From Candidatus Bathyarchaeota archaeon (GTDB lineage Archaea; Thermoproteota; Bathyarchaeia; Bathyarchaeales; Bathycorpusculaceae): a stretch of 64,000 nucleotides of DNA. The stretch spans positions 174,019 through 238,018 of the forward strand of contig PLTA01000039.1 of assembly GCA_003164295.1 (NCBI GenBank), read 5' to 3'. The position numbers and the translations under genes were made by a program. Shown here in pieces: positions 1 to 8,691 of this stretch; position 1 is the stretch's first letter; every line of letters begins with the position of its first letter. The notes beneath the pieces were generated by a model that was given only the letters and a program-made list of their open reading frames with translations, ran no database searches and was not told the origin of the DNA.

Positions 1-842
1 GATTCAGAATCGAGAGCCGCTCCGCCCGAAACACTTGCAATAGTCAAAGTTGCTGCTTGATTAGGCTGGTAACCTATCGCACGTATTGTTACTGTTTGAC
101 CTCTATGATAAGCAGATGAATCGAGAAAATTGACTGAAAACGTACTATTTGCATTAGTTATAGCCTCAGCTGACTGATTAAAATAAGCCATGTAATTACC
201 GACGAAATTGGTGGTTGAACCACTCGGTTGGAAGCTGCTACTTGGAAAAGAAGCTTGGGCGGTAGCTGTTCCTTTTTGGCTAGTCGCACCTAACTGTACT
301 AGTTGCGAGTAAATAGTGTTAAGAGGACTTGGAAGTACAACAGAAACATTAGCTAAGTAGGAAACACCTGGAACTCCTCCAGTGACCCCAAGATTAAGCG
401 TTACATTGCCGCCCTCCTGTATTTGTGAAGGTACCGCTTGTATGGTATTATTAGTTTGAATTTGAAAATCATCCTCAGTTGAATTTACATTTATTGCAAC
501 ATCTTGAAGCACTAAAGCGTAGGTGCCACTTGGAAATTCAGGTATCGCAAACGTTGAATTAACATAATATCCTTCAGAAATACCACTTGCAATTACCTGG
601 TTTGAAAAATCGACTTGGTAAGAACTATTTGCAGTGTAAATGGTTCCTTGAAGATTTAATAAATCACCCACAGAGCCTGTCGATAGAATTGTTCCATCGT
701 TAAGTGTGGATCCTGACGGAACTAACTGAATAATACTGACACCAGTGCTAGGATTTTGTCCCGAAGCAAACTCGATTGGCGTAATTGCAACGGCAATCGA
801 CATTAAAACTAATAGCGTAACTGCAACAATTTTTTTATTCAA
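1..842 (-). CDS. Secreted Ig-like/S-layer-type protein (3' end outside window)
   Basis: The frame is open from a TTG at 842 to the left edge, giving about 280 residues with the C-terminus missing. A GGGAGAGCGG ribosome-binding site lies just upstream of the TTG. The N-terminus is a classic signal peptide: NKK, then a hydrophobic run up to ITPIEFASGQ, with likely cleavage near ASG. The exported part is rich in Ser, Thr, Asn, Val and Gly and has many N-x-S/T sequons, as expected of an archaeal cell-surface glycoprotein made of beta-sandwich repeats. No catalytic motif is visible. It is divergent from taw1. Whether it ends in a sorting tail or membrane anchor cannot be seen here. Confidence 0.7.
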   Translation of the reverse strand, partial: MNKKIVAVTLLVLMSIAVAITPIEFASGQNPSTGVSIIQLVPSGSTLNDGTILSTGSVGDLLNLQGTIYTANSSYQVDFSNQVIASGISEGYYVNSTFAIPEFPSGTYALVLQDVAINVNSTEDDFQIQTNNTIQAVPSQIQEGGNVTLNLGVTGGVPGVSYLANVSVVLPSPLNTIYSQLVQLGATSQKGTATAQASFPSSSFQPSGSTTNFVGNYMAYFNQSAEAITNANSTFSVNFLDSSAYHRGQTVTIRAIGYQPNQAATLTIASVSGGAALDSE

Positions 843-1055
843 ACCACACCGCTCTCCCGATTTATAGCCTTCCACATGTGTAATGACTGATGATTTAACT
901 AAAAGATGATTTTAAACTTTGCCATATAACACATGTATATATTCCTCATTGAACTCAAACAAGTTCACTCTAGTATATTTTTGTGCGAAAAGAATGGTTT
1001 AACCAATGTCTTTTTTAAACACATATGTTTAAGTTTAGCTAATTTCGGTGAAAAC

Positions 1056-2018
1056 TTGGAGAAAAACCCTTCAACAGCCCTTTCTGGAGCTCTAAAAAAA
1101 CAAAAATATCACTTAGTGGGCGATCATTCAGCCGTTAAAAGATGCAAGTGGCTCTACGAATCAATAGTAAATGATAGACCGTGCTATAAACAGAGATTTT
1201 ACGGAATTAAATCTCACAGATGCATCCAAATGTCACCCTCCCTCTATTACTGCACACAAGAATGCTTGTTTTGTTGGAGAGCTCAAAGCGGAGATTTGCA
1301 AGTTACTTGGAATGAGATGAAAATTCCAAAAATAGACACGCCAGAAGAAATTGTAGAAGGATGCTTCAAAGCTCAAGAAAAAATTTTAACAGGATACAAA
1401 GGAAATCCGAAAACAAACTGGCGCAAATTCCAAGAAGCCCTAATCCCAAAGCAAGTTGCTATAAGTTTAACGGGTGAACCGACGCTTTATGATCCGTTGG
1501 GAGAGTTGATTCAAATGTTTCACCGAAGAGGCTTGACAACTTTTCTTGTTTCCAATGGCACTTTACCAGATAAACTTTCAAAATTAAGTGAGGAACCGAC
1601 TCAACTCTACATTTCCGTTTGCGCACCCAATGAAGAGGTATACAAGCGTGTTTGCCGTCCATTGTTTCCGAACGCTTGGACTAAATTAAACGAAAGTCTC
1701 GATTTATTGCAGAGCTTTGAGTGCCCAACAGTAATTCGAACGACTCTAGTTAAAGAACATAATATGGATCATGTAGATCAATATGCAAAGCTTATAGAGA
1801 AAGCCAATCCTACATACGTTGAAGTTAAGGCATACATGCATATTGGTTTTTCAAATCTTCGCTTAAGTTTTGAACGAATGCCTATGCATGGCGAAGTTAA
1901 GGATTTTGCTTTCAAGTTAGCTGAGAAAACAGGATACAAGATAATTGATGAAGCCCCTGAGAGCAGAGTTGTGCTATTAAGTCGATTAGAAAAGCCTATT
2001 CAGGTTGGAAAGAACTAA
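1056..2018 (+). CDS. taw1: 4-demethylwyosine synthase Taw1 (radical SAM)
   Basis: Radical-SAM enzyme that makes the tricyclic 4-demethylwyosine from m1G37 of tRNA-Phe using pyruvate. The CxxxCxxC cluster motif is visible in YYCTQECLFCWR, preceded by the family hallmark FYGIKSHRCIQMSPS. The segment SLTGEPTLYDPLGELI is the SAM-binding GEP region. The frame is open further upstream (from 933), but those residues do not resemble the family. A TTG at 1056 is preceded by GGTGA at proper spacing and gives 320 residues starting LEKNPSTAL, close to archaeal Taw1 length and N-terminus. It stands alone, divergent from the secreted protein at 1-842. Function is well supported; the start is an inference. 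Confidence 0.93.
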   Translation: MEKNPSTALSGALKKQKYHLVGDHSAVKRCKWLYESIVNDRPCYKQRFYGIKSHRCIQMSPSLYYCTQECLFCWRAQSGDLQVTWNEMKIPKIDTPEEIVEGCFKAQEKILTGYKGNPKTNWRKFQEALIPKQVAISLTGEPTLYDPLGELIQMFHRRGLTTFLVSNGTLPDKLSKLSEEPTQLYISVCAPNEEVYKRVCRPLFPNAWTKLNESLDLLQSFECPTVIRTTLVKEHNMDHVDQYAKLIEKANPTYVEVKAYMHIGFSNLRLSFERMPMHGEVKDFAFKLAEKTGYKIIDEAPESRVVLLSRLEKPIQVGKN

Positions 2019-2118
2019 CGCTGTTTTTAGTTAATTTAGTCGCTTGGTACTAATTCAAGAAAACTTTTTAGGAAATTGAAATAAACAACTTAAGCTTCAT
2101 TTGGTACGAGGTTCGATT

Positions 2119-2778
2119 TTGTCCGCTTTAGAATCTGTTCTTCAAAAAATAAAAAATGACCTTATGCAAAAAAACGAAGTTCGCGAACAGACACACGAAA
2201 GCATGCGGAAAATTACAAACCAATCCAAACAGGCGATACTGTTAATTCACCAAAAAAAATATGTTGACGCCGAAAAACTTATTGAATGCGTCAAAGAAAA
2301 AATTTCAAACCTTCAAAACTTAGCCAAAGAGTATCCCGAGATTGTTTACGGTGGTATGTTTAGTGCAGCGCTTCAGGAATATTCAGAGGCATGTATATTT
2401 TTAACATTGATTAAAGAATCGCGTTTCATAAAGCCTATGGAGATCAATGTTCCTTCTGTTGATTATGTCCTAGGTTTAGCAGATGTCATAGGGGAATACA
2501 GACGTTTAGCGCTTGACGATTTACGTGAAGGCGAAGTCAAAAAAGGCGAAGAATGTTTAGAAATTATGGATCAAATATTTATTCAGCTACTTGCGCTTGA
2601 CGAAGCCTATATGCTTGTCCCTGGGCTTAGGCATAAATCTGATACAGCAAGAAGAATAATTGAATCTACCCGAGGTGACGTAACAGTTGAAGTTCGCAGA
2701 AAATCACTTGAAGATTACCTAAAAAAGTTTGATCCTGAACTTTCAACTAAACGTAAACCAAAAAAAGCAAAGGTTTGA
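2119..2778 (+). CDS. Translin family RNA-binding protein
   Basis: All-alpha protein of about 219 residues with the translin/TRAX layout. It has a long charged N-terminal helix, then ILLIHQKKYVDAEKLI, the VYGGMFSAALQEYSEA helix, VDYVLGLADVIGEYRRLALD, and the C-terminal segment GLRHKSDTARRIIESTRGDVT. Eukaryotic translin and TRAX form octameric RNases (C3PO); archaeal homologues also form octamers, with roles in nucleic-acid binding or cleavage that are poorly defined. The frame opens at a TTG at 2101, but a second in-frame TTG at 2119 has GAGGT six bases upstream and is preferred. There is no obvious operon partner. Confidence 0.85.
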   Translation: MSALESVLQKIKNDLMQKNEVREQTHESMRKITNQSKQAILLIHQKKYVDAEKLIECVKEKISNLQNLAKEYPEIVYGGMFSAALQEYSEACIFLTLIKESRFIKPMEINVPSVDYVLGLADVIGEYRRLALDDLREGEVKKGEECLEIMDQIFIQLLALDEAYMLVPGLRHKSDTARRIIESTRGDVTVEVRRKSLEDYLKKFDPELSTKRKPKKAKV

Positions 2779-3075
2779 TTAAACCTTCCAATTAAACAAA
2801 GAATTTTTCAGCAAAAAAGCACACGCACTTGACTTCGTCTTCCACAGAGAATTATTTTAGGAATTTAAATTGCTTTAAAAATCAGATGTGTAGCGGGCGT
2901 TGAGTTTCATATCTTGGACATATAGTAGTCGTAATTTAGTAGAATGCACGATTTCTAAACCGCATTCGCTGAAGAAAGCTTATTTTATTTTCTACTAATA
3001 AATTAAGAATTACGCAATCGAGCAAGCGAAAGCTTAATTAAATTGAAAATATGCCCTGAAAGGAAAGGTCAGGGA

Positions 3076-4308
3076 ATGTTTATGAAAATCAAAGTTTGGA
3101 AATTTTTAGGTTTAATATTAATTATGGTTTTTGCTTTGTCAGCCTCAAACGCAGTTCACGCAGCCGTTACACAACTTGCAATACCCCCAACCATCCCAGT
3201 GGGAAACAGTCCTGAATGGGTAGCTTATGACTCTGGTAAGGGAGAAATTTTTGTTCCCAATAATGGCGATGGCACTGTTTCAGTTATATCGGATAGCACT
3301 AATGCGGTGGTTGCAACAGTAACTGTAGGACAGTACCCTGTTGGCGTGGCTTACGATTCCAACTTGGGCGAGGTTTTTGTAACTAACAGCGGCGCCAACT
3401 CAGTCTCAGTCATTTCTGATAGCACCAATCAAGTGGTTGCAACAATACCCGTGGGTTCAGGTCCCGAGGGTGCAGCTTATGATCTTAGTAAGGGTGAAAT
3501 CTTCATAGCTAATACTAATTACAATGCTGGCCCTACCGCAGGCACTGTTTCAGTTATCTCAGATAGCACTAATGCCGTTGTTGCAACCATAAATGTTGGA
3601 GAAGGACCACTTGGCGTGGCTTATGACTCTGCAAAGGGCGAAATATTCGTATCCAATGAGGAGTCTAGCGGCAACACTATTTCAGTGATCTCAGACAGTA
3701 CCAATAAAGTCGTTGCAACTGTAAACGGGGGGAGTGCTCCCGAAGGCTTAACTTATGATTCTGCCAAAGGAGAAATATTCATAGCCAATTACGATTCAGC
3801 CTCGGTCTCCGTACTATCAGACAAAAATAATGATATCGTGGCAACCGTAGCACTATCAGGTTATTCAGGAGATCCTACAGGATTAGCTTATGATCCTGCT
3901 AAAGGCGAAATATTTGAAACTAGCTCTGCAGGTGCATCCGTCTTTGTTATATCAGATAGCAATAATGCCGTGGTCGCAACAGCACCCCTCGTACAGTTAC
4001 CTATAGGAGGAGAAAGTTTTGGACCTCTTCCACTGGGTATAGCTTACGATTCTAAAGTGGGTGAGCTATTCATAGCTGATAGCGGTTCTAATACCGTCTC
4101 GTATCTATCAGATTCTGCCAGCACCTCCGCCTCTGCTAGCCCAACCTCATCTACATCTGCTGCCCCCACCCCAACAGTACCGGAATTCAGCAGTGCAGCA
4201 CTTATTTCAATAGCCGCAGCAATGGTAGTTGTCACCGCAGGTGCCGTTGTAGTGACAACGCGAACAAAAAACAATTCCAAAAGTAAACATATACAAAACT
4301 ACAAGTAA
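3076..4308 (+). CDS. Secreted YVTN-family beta-propeller with PEF-type sorting tail
   Basis: Exported propeller of about 410 residues. After a signal peptide (KIKVWKFLGLILIMVFALSASNAVHA) come six to seven YVTN-type blades built on the repeat V-I-S-D-S-T-N-x-V-V-A-T-I-x-V-G followed by G-V-A-Y-D-S-x-K-G-E-I-F-V. A Ser/Thr/Pro spacer near residue 350 leads to PEF (about residues 369-371), a hydrophobic helix ending in VVVTT, and the basic tail RTKNNSKSK. That is the tripartite layout of a PEF-CTERM archaeosortase substrate, and an archaeosortase is encoded at 16318-17367. ATG 3076 sits behind AAGGTCAGGG; ATG 3082 is also possible. The product is probably a cell-surface protein of unknown ligand. 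Confidence 0.8.
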   Translation: MFMKIKVWKFLGLILIMVFALSASNAVHAAVTQLAIPPTIPVGNSPEWVAYDSGKGEIFVPNNGDGTVSVISDSTNAVVATVTVGQYPVGVAYDSNLGEVFVTNSGANSVSVISDSTNQVVATIPVGSGPEGAAYDLSKGEIFIANTNYNAGPTAGTVSVISDSTNAVVATINVGEGPLGVAYDSAKGEIFVSNEESSGNTISVISDSTNKVVATVNGGSAPEGLTYDSAKGEIFIANYDSASVSVLSDKNNDIVATVALSGYSGDPTGLAYDPAKGEIFETSSAGASVFVISDSNNAVVATAPLVQLPIGGESFGPLPLGIAYDSKVGELFIADSGSNTVSYLSDSASTSASASPTSSTSAAPTPTVPEFSSAALISIAAAMVVVTAGAVVVTTRTKNNSKSKHIQNYK

Positions 4309-4326
4309 GACGGAAAATCTTAGAAG

Positions 4327-4347
4327 TCCTCTTCTTTTTTTCTTTTT
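4327..4347 (+). terminator. Oligo-T terminator after the propeller gene
   Basis: About 20 bases after the propeller stop codon the + strand is almost pure pyrimidine, with runs of seven and five T. Archaeal RNA polymerase terminates at such T tracts without a hairpin. No stem-loop is seen. Confidence 0.45.
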
Positions 4348-4504
4348 GAGAATTAGTGACAAACAGAAGAATCGTTGTTATTTGAGAAATATTTGAGAGC
4401 CGAAAAGCGAGACTGGATTCCAAGAATCCCAAGATTTAGAGTAACATAGACGGAAAAAGAGGAAGCAAAGTAAATATCAAAGAAAATTAAACTAACGATA
4501 GAGC

Positions 4505-4846
4505 GTGAAGTGTTTGGCCGAAGAAGTAACATATGATGAGTTCCAAAAACTTGATTTACGCATAGGAAAAATTACCGAAGCAACCCCAATACCAAACTCG
4601 AAAAAACTAATTAAAATTATTGTTGATTTTGGTTCTGAGAAACGACAGGCTGTTGCGGGTTTGCTTAAGTATTATCAGCCTGAGGAGTTGGTCGGGAAAA
4701 AATGCGTTTTCTTGTTGAATCTCCAAAAGCGAATATTGGCGGGAGAAGAATCGCAATGTATGGTTTTAGCAGCTGAAGATAGCGAAGGAAAAGTTGCCGT
4801 GCTTGTGCCGGAAAAAGATATTGTTGAAGGAAGCAAAATCGGATAA
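4505..4846 (+). CDS. tRNA-binding OB-fold protein (MetRS C-terminal/EMAPII-like)
   Basis: Small stand-alone tRNA-binding domain of about 110 residues, like the MetRS C-terminal appendix, Trbp111 and CsaA. Diagnostic segments are YDEFQKLDLRIGKI near the N-terminus, HP/NSKKLIK in the central strand, GLLKYYQPEELVGKKCVFLLNL, and the C-terminal ESQCMVLAAED. In this family the OB fold binds the tRNA elbow, often as a homodimer, and either helps methionyl-tRNA synthetase in trans or acts as an RNA chaperone. The start is GTG 4505, or possibly TTG 4514. It precedes rfcS on the same strand by about 110 bp, with its own TATA-like sequence before rfcS, so co-transcription is uncertain. Confidence 0.85.
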   Translation: MKCLAEEVTYDEFQKLDLRIGKITEATPIPNSKKLIKIIVDFGSEKRQAVAGLLKYYQPEELVGKKCVFLLNLQKRILAGEESQCMVLAAEDSEGKVAVLVPEKDIVEGSKIG

Positions 4847-4957
4847 TTAAATTACCGTAATTCATAGTTTGTCCAACTAAACAAAAATTGCTGGGGAAAA
4901 GTTAAATTATTAAATTAAACCACTTTAACTGTATAATTTATTGTGGAAGGTTATCTT

Positions 4958-5956
4958 ATGGCAGTTAATGAAGAAGGACTTATGTGGGTTGAGAAGTACC
5001 GCCCAAAAAACTTAGATGAAGTTGTAGATTTACGAGACATCGTTACAAGTCTCAAAGCTTTTATGAAAAACCCAAAAATAATGCCACACTTGATGTTTGC
5101 CGGGATACCAGGCACTGGAAAAACCACGCTTGCATTATGCATCGCTCATGAACTTTTTGGTCCAAACTGGAAAAACTTTACACTTGAGCTAAACGCTTCA
5201 GACGAAAGGGGAATCGACACTGTGCGCGAGAGAATTAAAGATTTTTCACGTTACAGCCGAACAGGATTTGGAGATGCCCCGTTTGGTCTAATCATTTTAG
5301 ATGAATGTGACCAAATGACAGGCCCTGCTCAAACAGCATTAAGAAGAATAATGGAAATCGGCTCTCGAACATCAAGATTCATTCTGATATGTAATCAATC
5401 AAGCAAAATTATTGAGCCTATACAGAGCCGATGTGCAATATTTCGTTTTTCAAGACTGGACAAACAAGCAATGAAGGAGCAACTGCAGTGCATAGCAAAA
5501 AAAGAAAAAGTAAAACTCGTACCAGAAGCGGCAGAAAGAATAGTGGATTACTCTGAAGGAGATCTTAGACATGCAATTAACGCTTTACAGACAGCTTCAG
5601 CCTACAAAGAAGGCGAAGTTGATGAAAAAACAGTTTCTTTGGTTATCGGGGAAGCCAGCCCAATGCAAATTCAAAAAATGATCCGAAAAGCTTTGTTTGG
5701 CGACTTTATGGAAGCAAGAAAAGTCATGTATGAAATAATGGGATCATTTGGTTTTTCAGGGTCTGAAATAATCCGTCAAGTGCAACGAGAAATCTTTAAA
5801 ATGTCTGATCTGACACCTGAACAAAAAGCAGAATTATCAAATGTCATAGGCGAATACGATTATCGCTTAACACAAGGAGCCAACAGTGACATCCAGTTAA
5901 GTGCGTTACTTGCTCAATTCGGAAAATTCGGTAAAGCCATAGGGGAAACCTATTGA
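4958..5956 (+). CDS. rfcS: Replication factor C small subunit
   Basis: AAA+ subunit of the clamp loader that opens PCNA and loads it on primer-template DNA. Visible motifs are RFC box II (WVEKYRPKNLDEV), Walker A GIPGTGKTT (residues 49-57), Walker B LIILDECDQ (111-119), and the SRC motif with its arginine finger (157-159). The usual C-terminal helical collar follows. Length is 332 residues, normal for an intein-free archaeal RfcS. The start chosen is ATG 4958 with GGAAGGTT upstream; a GTG at 4943 extends the frame but has no such site. The stop overlaps the rfcL start by four bases (TTGA), indicating translational coupling. Confidence 0.96.
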   Translation: MAVNEEGLMWVEKYRPKNLDEVVDLRDIVTSLKAFMKNPKIMPHLMFAGIPGTGKTTLALCIAHELFGPNWKNFTLELNASDERGIDTVRERIKDFSRYSRTGFGDAPFGLIILDECDQMTGPAQTALRRIMEIGSRTSRFILICNQSSKIIEPIQSRCAIFRFSRLDKQAMKEQLQCIAKKEKVKLVPEAAERIVDYSEGDLRHAINALQTASAYKEGEVDEKTVSLVIGEASPMQIQKMIRKALFGDFMEARKVMYEIMGSFGFSGSEIIRQVQREIFKMSDLTPEQKAELSNVIGEYDYRLTQGANSDIQLSALLAQFGKFGKAIGETY

Positions 5957-7182
5957 AAAATGATCTTTTATTGGTTGAAAAGTACCGCCCAAAAAAGATA
6001 GAAGAAATAATTGGCAATGAAGAAGCTAAAGCTACCTTTGTCGAGTGGCTAAAAGGCAAGCGTAAGAGCAAGAAAGCCGTGTTACTTTATGGTCCGCCAG
6101 GTGTCGGCAAAACTGCGTTAGTTAATGCTGCTTCAAAAGAATTTGGATTTAGCGTTATAGAAATGAACGCCAGTGACACACGTTCAGAAAAAGCCGTAAA
6201 TGAAATTGCTAAACCGGCCACTTCGTACCTTGCCTTAGACACGTTCACCTCTGAAAGCAAAGGTAATGTTCTGTTTCTTGACGAAGTTGACGGAATTGCT
6301 GGCAATGAGGATAGGGGCGGAGTAAGCGCCATAATAGAAATCGTTGAAAAAGCTCAAGTACCAGTAATAATGGCTGCGAACGATCCAGAGATTGACAAGT
6401 TAAGACCTTTAAAGAAAGTTTGTTTACTGATTCGTTTTCATCAAATCAGATTACCACTTCTTATTTCACTATTGCAAAAGATTTGTTTGCTAGAGCATGT
6501 AAAAGCAGATTTTGAAGCGCTTGAACATATTGCACAAAACAGCAAAGGCGACGTACGATCAGCAATAAATGACTTGCAAAGTTTAAGCGAAGAAAACCAT
6601 GTTTTAACACTCCAGGATACTATGGCATTGTCTTCAAGAAATAAAGACATAAGCCAGGATGAAACACTTAGAGGCTTTTTCTCTGCAAAATCAGTAGAAG
6701 AAGTATCATCTCTACTTTTTCGCTCAAGCGTAGATTACGACGAATTTATAATGTCAGTAAGCGACAACCTGCCGAGGCGTTACACAAACCCTGATGAACT
6801 TGCTGCCGCCTACGATTTTGTTTCCAAAGCAGATGTTTTTAGGGGAAGAATTGGAACGGAATACTGGCATCTTCTGAAATATTTCTTTAACGCATTATCC
6901 GAGGCAGCGGCTGTTGCTCCAGAATCGTATAAGCCCTTCGAATTAATTTCACCACCCATCAGAATAATCACTTTGTTTTGGACCAAAGGAAAAAGAACTA
7001 TGCTTGATGGTATTTGCGGAAAAATTGGAGCTCAATGCCATGTTTCCCATTCAAAAGCTAAACACGACTTTGTTCCATTTGTCAAAATGATTATACAAAA
7101 GCAAAAATCAACCGATTTAATTTCTTGGCTTGAACTTACTCCTGAAGAAGTTGATTTTCTAGTTAAAATGAACAGGTACTAA
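5953..7182 (+). CDS. rfcL: Replication factor C large subunit
   Basis: Large clamp-loader subunit of 409 residues. RFC box II is LLVEKYRPKKIEEIIG, Walker A is GPPGVGKT, Walker B is VLFLDEVDGI, sensor 1 is MAANDP, and GDVRSAINDLQSL is sensor 2. The C-terminal region is helical. It starts at a TTG embedded in the rfcS stop codon. The polypeptide ends with ELTPEEVDFLVKMNRY and lacks the Lys-rich PIP-box tail seen in some euryarchaeal RfcL proteins, so PCNA contact must use another element. Together with rfcS and the PCNA gene at 21207 this completes the sliding-clamp system in one window. Confidence 0.95.
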   Translation: MKNDLLLVEKYRPKKIEEIIGNEEAKATFVEWLKGKRKSKKAVLLYGPPGVGKTALVNAASKEFGFSVIEMNASDTRSEKAVNEIAKPATSYLALDTFTSESKGNVLFLDEVDGIAGNEDRGGVSAIIEIVEKAQVPVIMAANDPEIDKLRPLKKVCLLIRFHQIRLPLLISLLQKICLLEHVKADFEALEHIAQNSKGDVRSAINDLQSLSEENHVLTLQDTMALSSRNKDISQDETLRGFFSAKSVEEVSSLLFRSSVDYDEFIMSVSDNLPRRYTNPDELAAAYDFVSKADVFRGRIGTEYWHLLKYFFNALSEAAAVAPESYKPFELISPPIRIITLFWTKGKRTMLDGICGKIGAQCHVSHSKAKHDFVPFVKMIIQKQKSTDLISWLELTPEEVDFLVKMNRY

Positions 7183-7194
7183 GAGGAATCCAAA

Positions 7195-7533
7195 ATGGTT
7201 ATAGTTTTGAATCCGAAGGGCTTCAAACTTCCAAGGGTTGAAAAAGAAAAATTTTTGCTCTTGATACGTTTGGGCTTGGACTATAACCGTGAACAATATC
7301 TATATTGCACTAAAAACTACAACAATATTGAAAAAATCATCGATACAATCTCGGGCATTCTAAATAGTGAAGTAGTGTTTCTTCAAAGCTGCATTCGTTG
7401 TGGAAAAGACTTCCCATGCTCCGAATGCAATTATAACGAGTTATGCTCCACGAAAGATCTTCCGTTTAGTTGTGTTTGCCCCCATTGCCTAAGAGACAGA
7501 AAACATTTTGAAGAATATCTCGAAAAACTCTAA
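7195..7533 (+). CDS. Cysteine-rich hypothetical protein downstream of rfcL
   Basis: Not recognised. It is a 112-residue soluble protein lying 12 bp after rfcL, with GAGGAATCC before the ATG, so it is probably the last gene of the RFC operon. The N-terminal half (MVIVLNPKGFKLPRVEKEKF) looks alpha/beta. The C-terminal half holds eight cysteines in the spacing CIRC, CSEC, a single C, C-x-C and C-x2-C followed by LRDRKHFEEYLEKL. This is compatible with one or two zinc sites or an Fe-S site. The operon position suggests a role tied to replication or repair, but nothing in the sequence proves that. Confidence 0.75.
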   Translation: MVIVLNPKGFKLPRVEKEKFLLLIRLGLDYNREQYLYCTKNYNNIEKIIDTISGILNSEVVFLQSCIRCGKDFPCSECNYNELCSTKDLPFSCVCPHCLRDRKHFEEYLEKL

Positions 7534-7694
7534 GTTACAGTATCTCTTAACTTAGATTCAATAGTTAAAAAATAATCCATTTCTCTATCTTGTGCATTTT
7601 CTTACTAACTTAATGTAATTACTTGATGTGCTTACCGAGTGTGAACTGACTATTTATTGAAATTCAACGGTTTAGCCTCAAAGAAGTGAATTAA

Positions 7695-8396
7695 ATGAAA
7701 AATAAAATAATTGAGGCACAAAACCTTACCAAAATATATAAAAAATCAGTTAAAGCTGTGGACGACATTTCTTTCTCGGTTGACGAAGGAGAATTATTCG
7801 GTTTTCTTGGTCCTAACGGAGCAGGAAAAACCACAACCATAAAAATGTTAACCACACTAGCAGCCATAACTACAGGCAAAGCCAATATAGCTGGATATGA
7901 TGTTGGCAAAGACCCCGCTGCAGTTCGCAAAGTCATAGGAGTAGTCCCCCAAGAGCTTACAGCAGACGATGAACTCAAAGGCATAGAAAATCTGCTCCTC
8001 ACAGCCAAGCTTCACCATGTCCCAAACGCTTTAGCCCGCGAGAAAGCCAAGAGTTTGCTCAAGCTTTTGGAGTTGGAAGGCGCTGCTCAGAGGCAAGTTA
8101 AAACTTATTCTGGTGGCATGCGTAGAAGACTTCAGCTATCAATGGGGCTAATTCATAACCCCAAAATCCTGTTTTTAGATGAGCCAACCTTGGGGTTAGA
8201 TATTCAGACAAGACAGAACATGTGGGCGTACATTCGGCAATTTAACCATGAAGAAGGCATCACTGTTTTCATGACCACACATTATTTGGAAGAAGCTGAC
8301 TCGCTCTGCGACAGAATCGCGATTATAGACGGTGGGAAAATCAAACTTTCAGGTTCACCCTCAGAGTTAAAAAACAATTTCGGCGGCATAATTTAA
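7695..8396 (+). CDS. ABC-2 type exporter ATPase, truncated by in-frame TAA
   Basis: Nucleotide-binding subunit of a DrrA/CcmA-like ABC exporter. Walker A is GPNGAGKTTT, the Q-loop is VVPQEL, the signature is YSGGMRRR, Walker B is ILFLDEPTLGLD, and the H-loop is TTHYLEEAD. The ATPase core is complete at 233 residues. The stop TAA at 8394-8396 interrupts what should be a longer protein: the next codons, in the same frame, encode the DUF4162 C-terminal domain (8397-8690). The core may still be active. Alternatives are a sequencing error, read-through, or early gene decay. It is followed by the permease at 8692. Confidence 0.85.
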   Translation: MKNKIIEAQNLTKIYKKSVKAVDDISFSVDEGELFGFLGPNGAGKTTTIKMLTTLAAITTGKANIAGYDVGKDPAAVRKVIGVVPQELTADDELKGIENLLLTAKLHHVPNALAREKAKSLLKLLELEGAAQRQVKTYSGGMRRRLQLSMGLIHNPKILFLDEPTLGLDIQTRQNMWAYIRQFNHEEGITVFMTTHYLEEADSLCDRIAIIDGGKIKLSGSPSELKNNFGGII

Positions 8397-8690
8397 ACTT
8401 TGCAACTGACTGAGGGCGTTGATATATCCTCCATGCTGATGGGAATTCAAGATGTTACAGAAGTCGCGAAAGAAGGACAAGCTTACAAAATAAAGCTCAC
8501 AAAAACTGAGACAGCTATACCTGCGATAGTGGAAATTGTAACAAAGAAAGGATTCAAAATTTCTAACCTTACGTTGGCTAAGCCGACATTGGACCAAGTC
8601 TTTCTACAAATCACAGGCAACAACATGCGTGACGGAACAGCAAACGGCGATTCATATGGACAAAAAGTTTTACTTGAGAGGTTGAAGTAA
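8397..8690 (+). pseudogene. Detached DUF4162 C-terminal domain of the ABC ATPase
   Basis: The frame continues without shift after the TAA at 8394 as T-L-Q-L-T-E-G-V-D-I and ends with LAKPTLDQVFLQITGNNMRDG. This is the standard C-terminal DUF4162 domain of DrrA-type ATPases, where the TLDQVFLxxTG motif is almost invariant. TTG at 8400 could act as a start, but there is no convincing ribosome-binding site. It is best read as the broken-off end of the preceding gene. Whether both pieces are made and associate is unknown. Confidence 0.7.
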
Positions 8691-8691
8691 A

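Noticed and set aside
3230-4110. CRISPR-like regular DNA repeats
   Set aside because: The repeats are in frame and encode YVTN propeller blades. No CRISPR array or cas gene is present in the window.
4044-4280. Long reverse-strand open frame inside the propeller gene
   Set aside because: It is a low-complexity Val/Ala/Thr shadow of the real + strand gene; many similar antisense frames across the window were discarded for the same reason.
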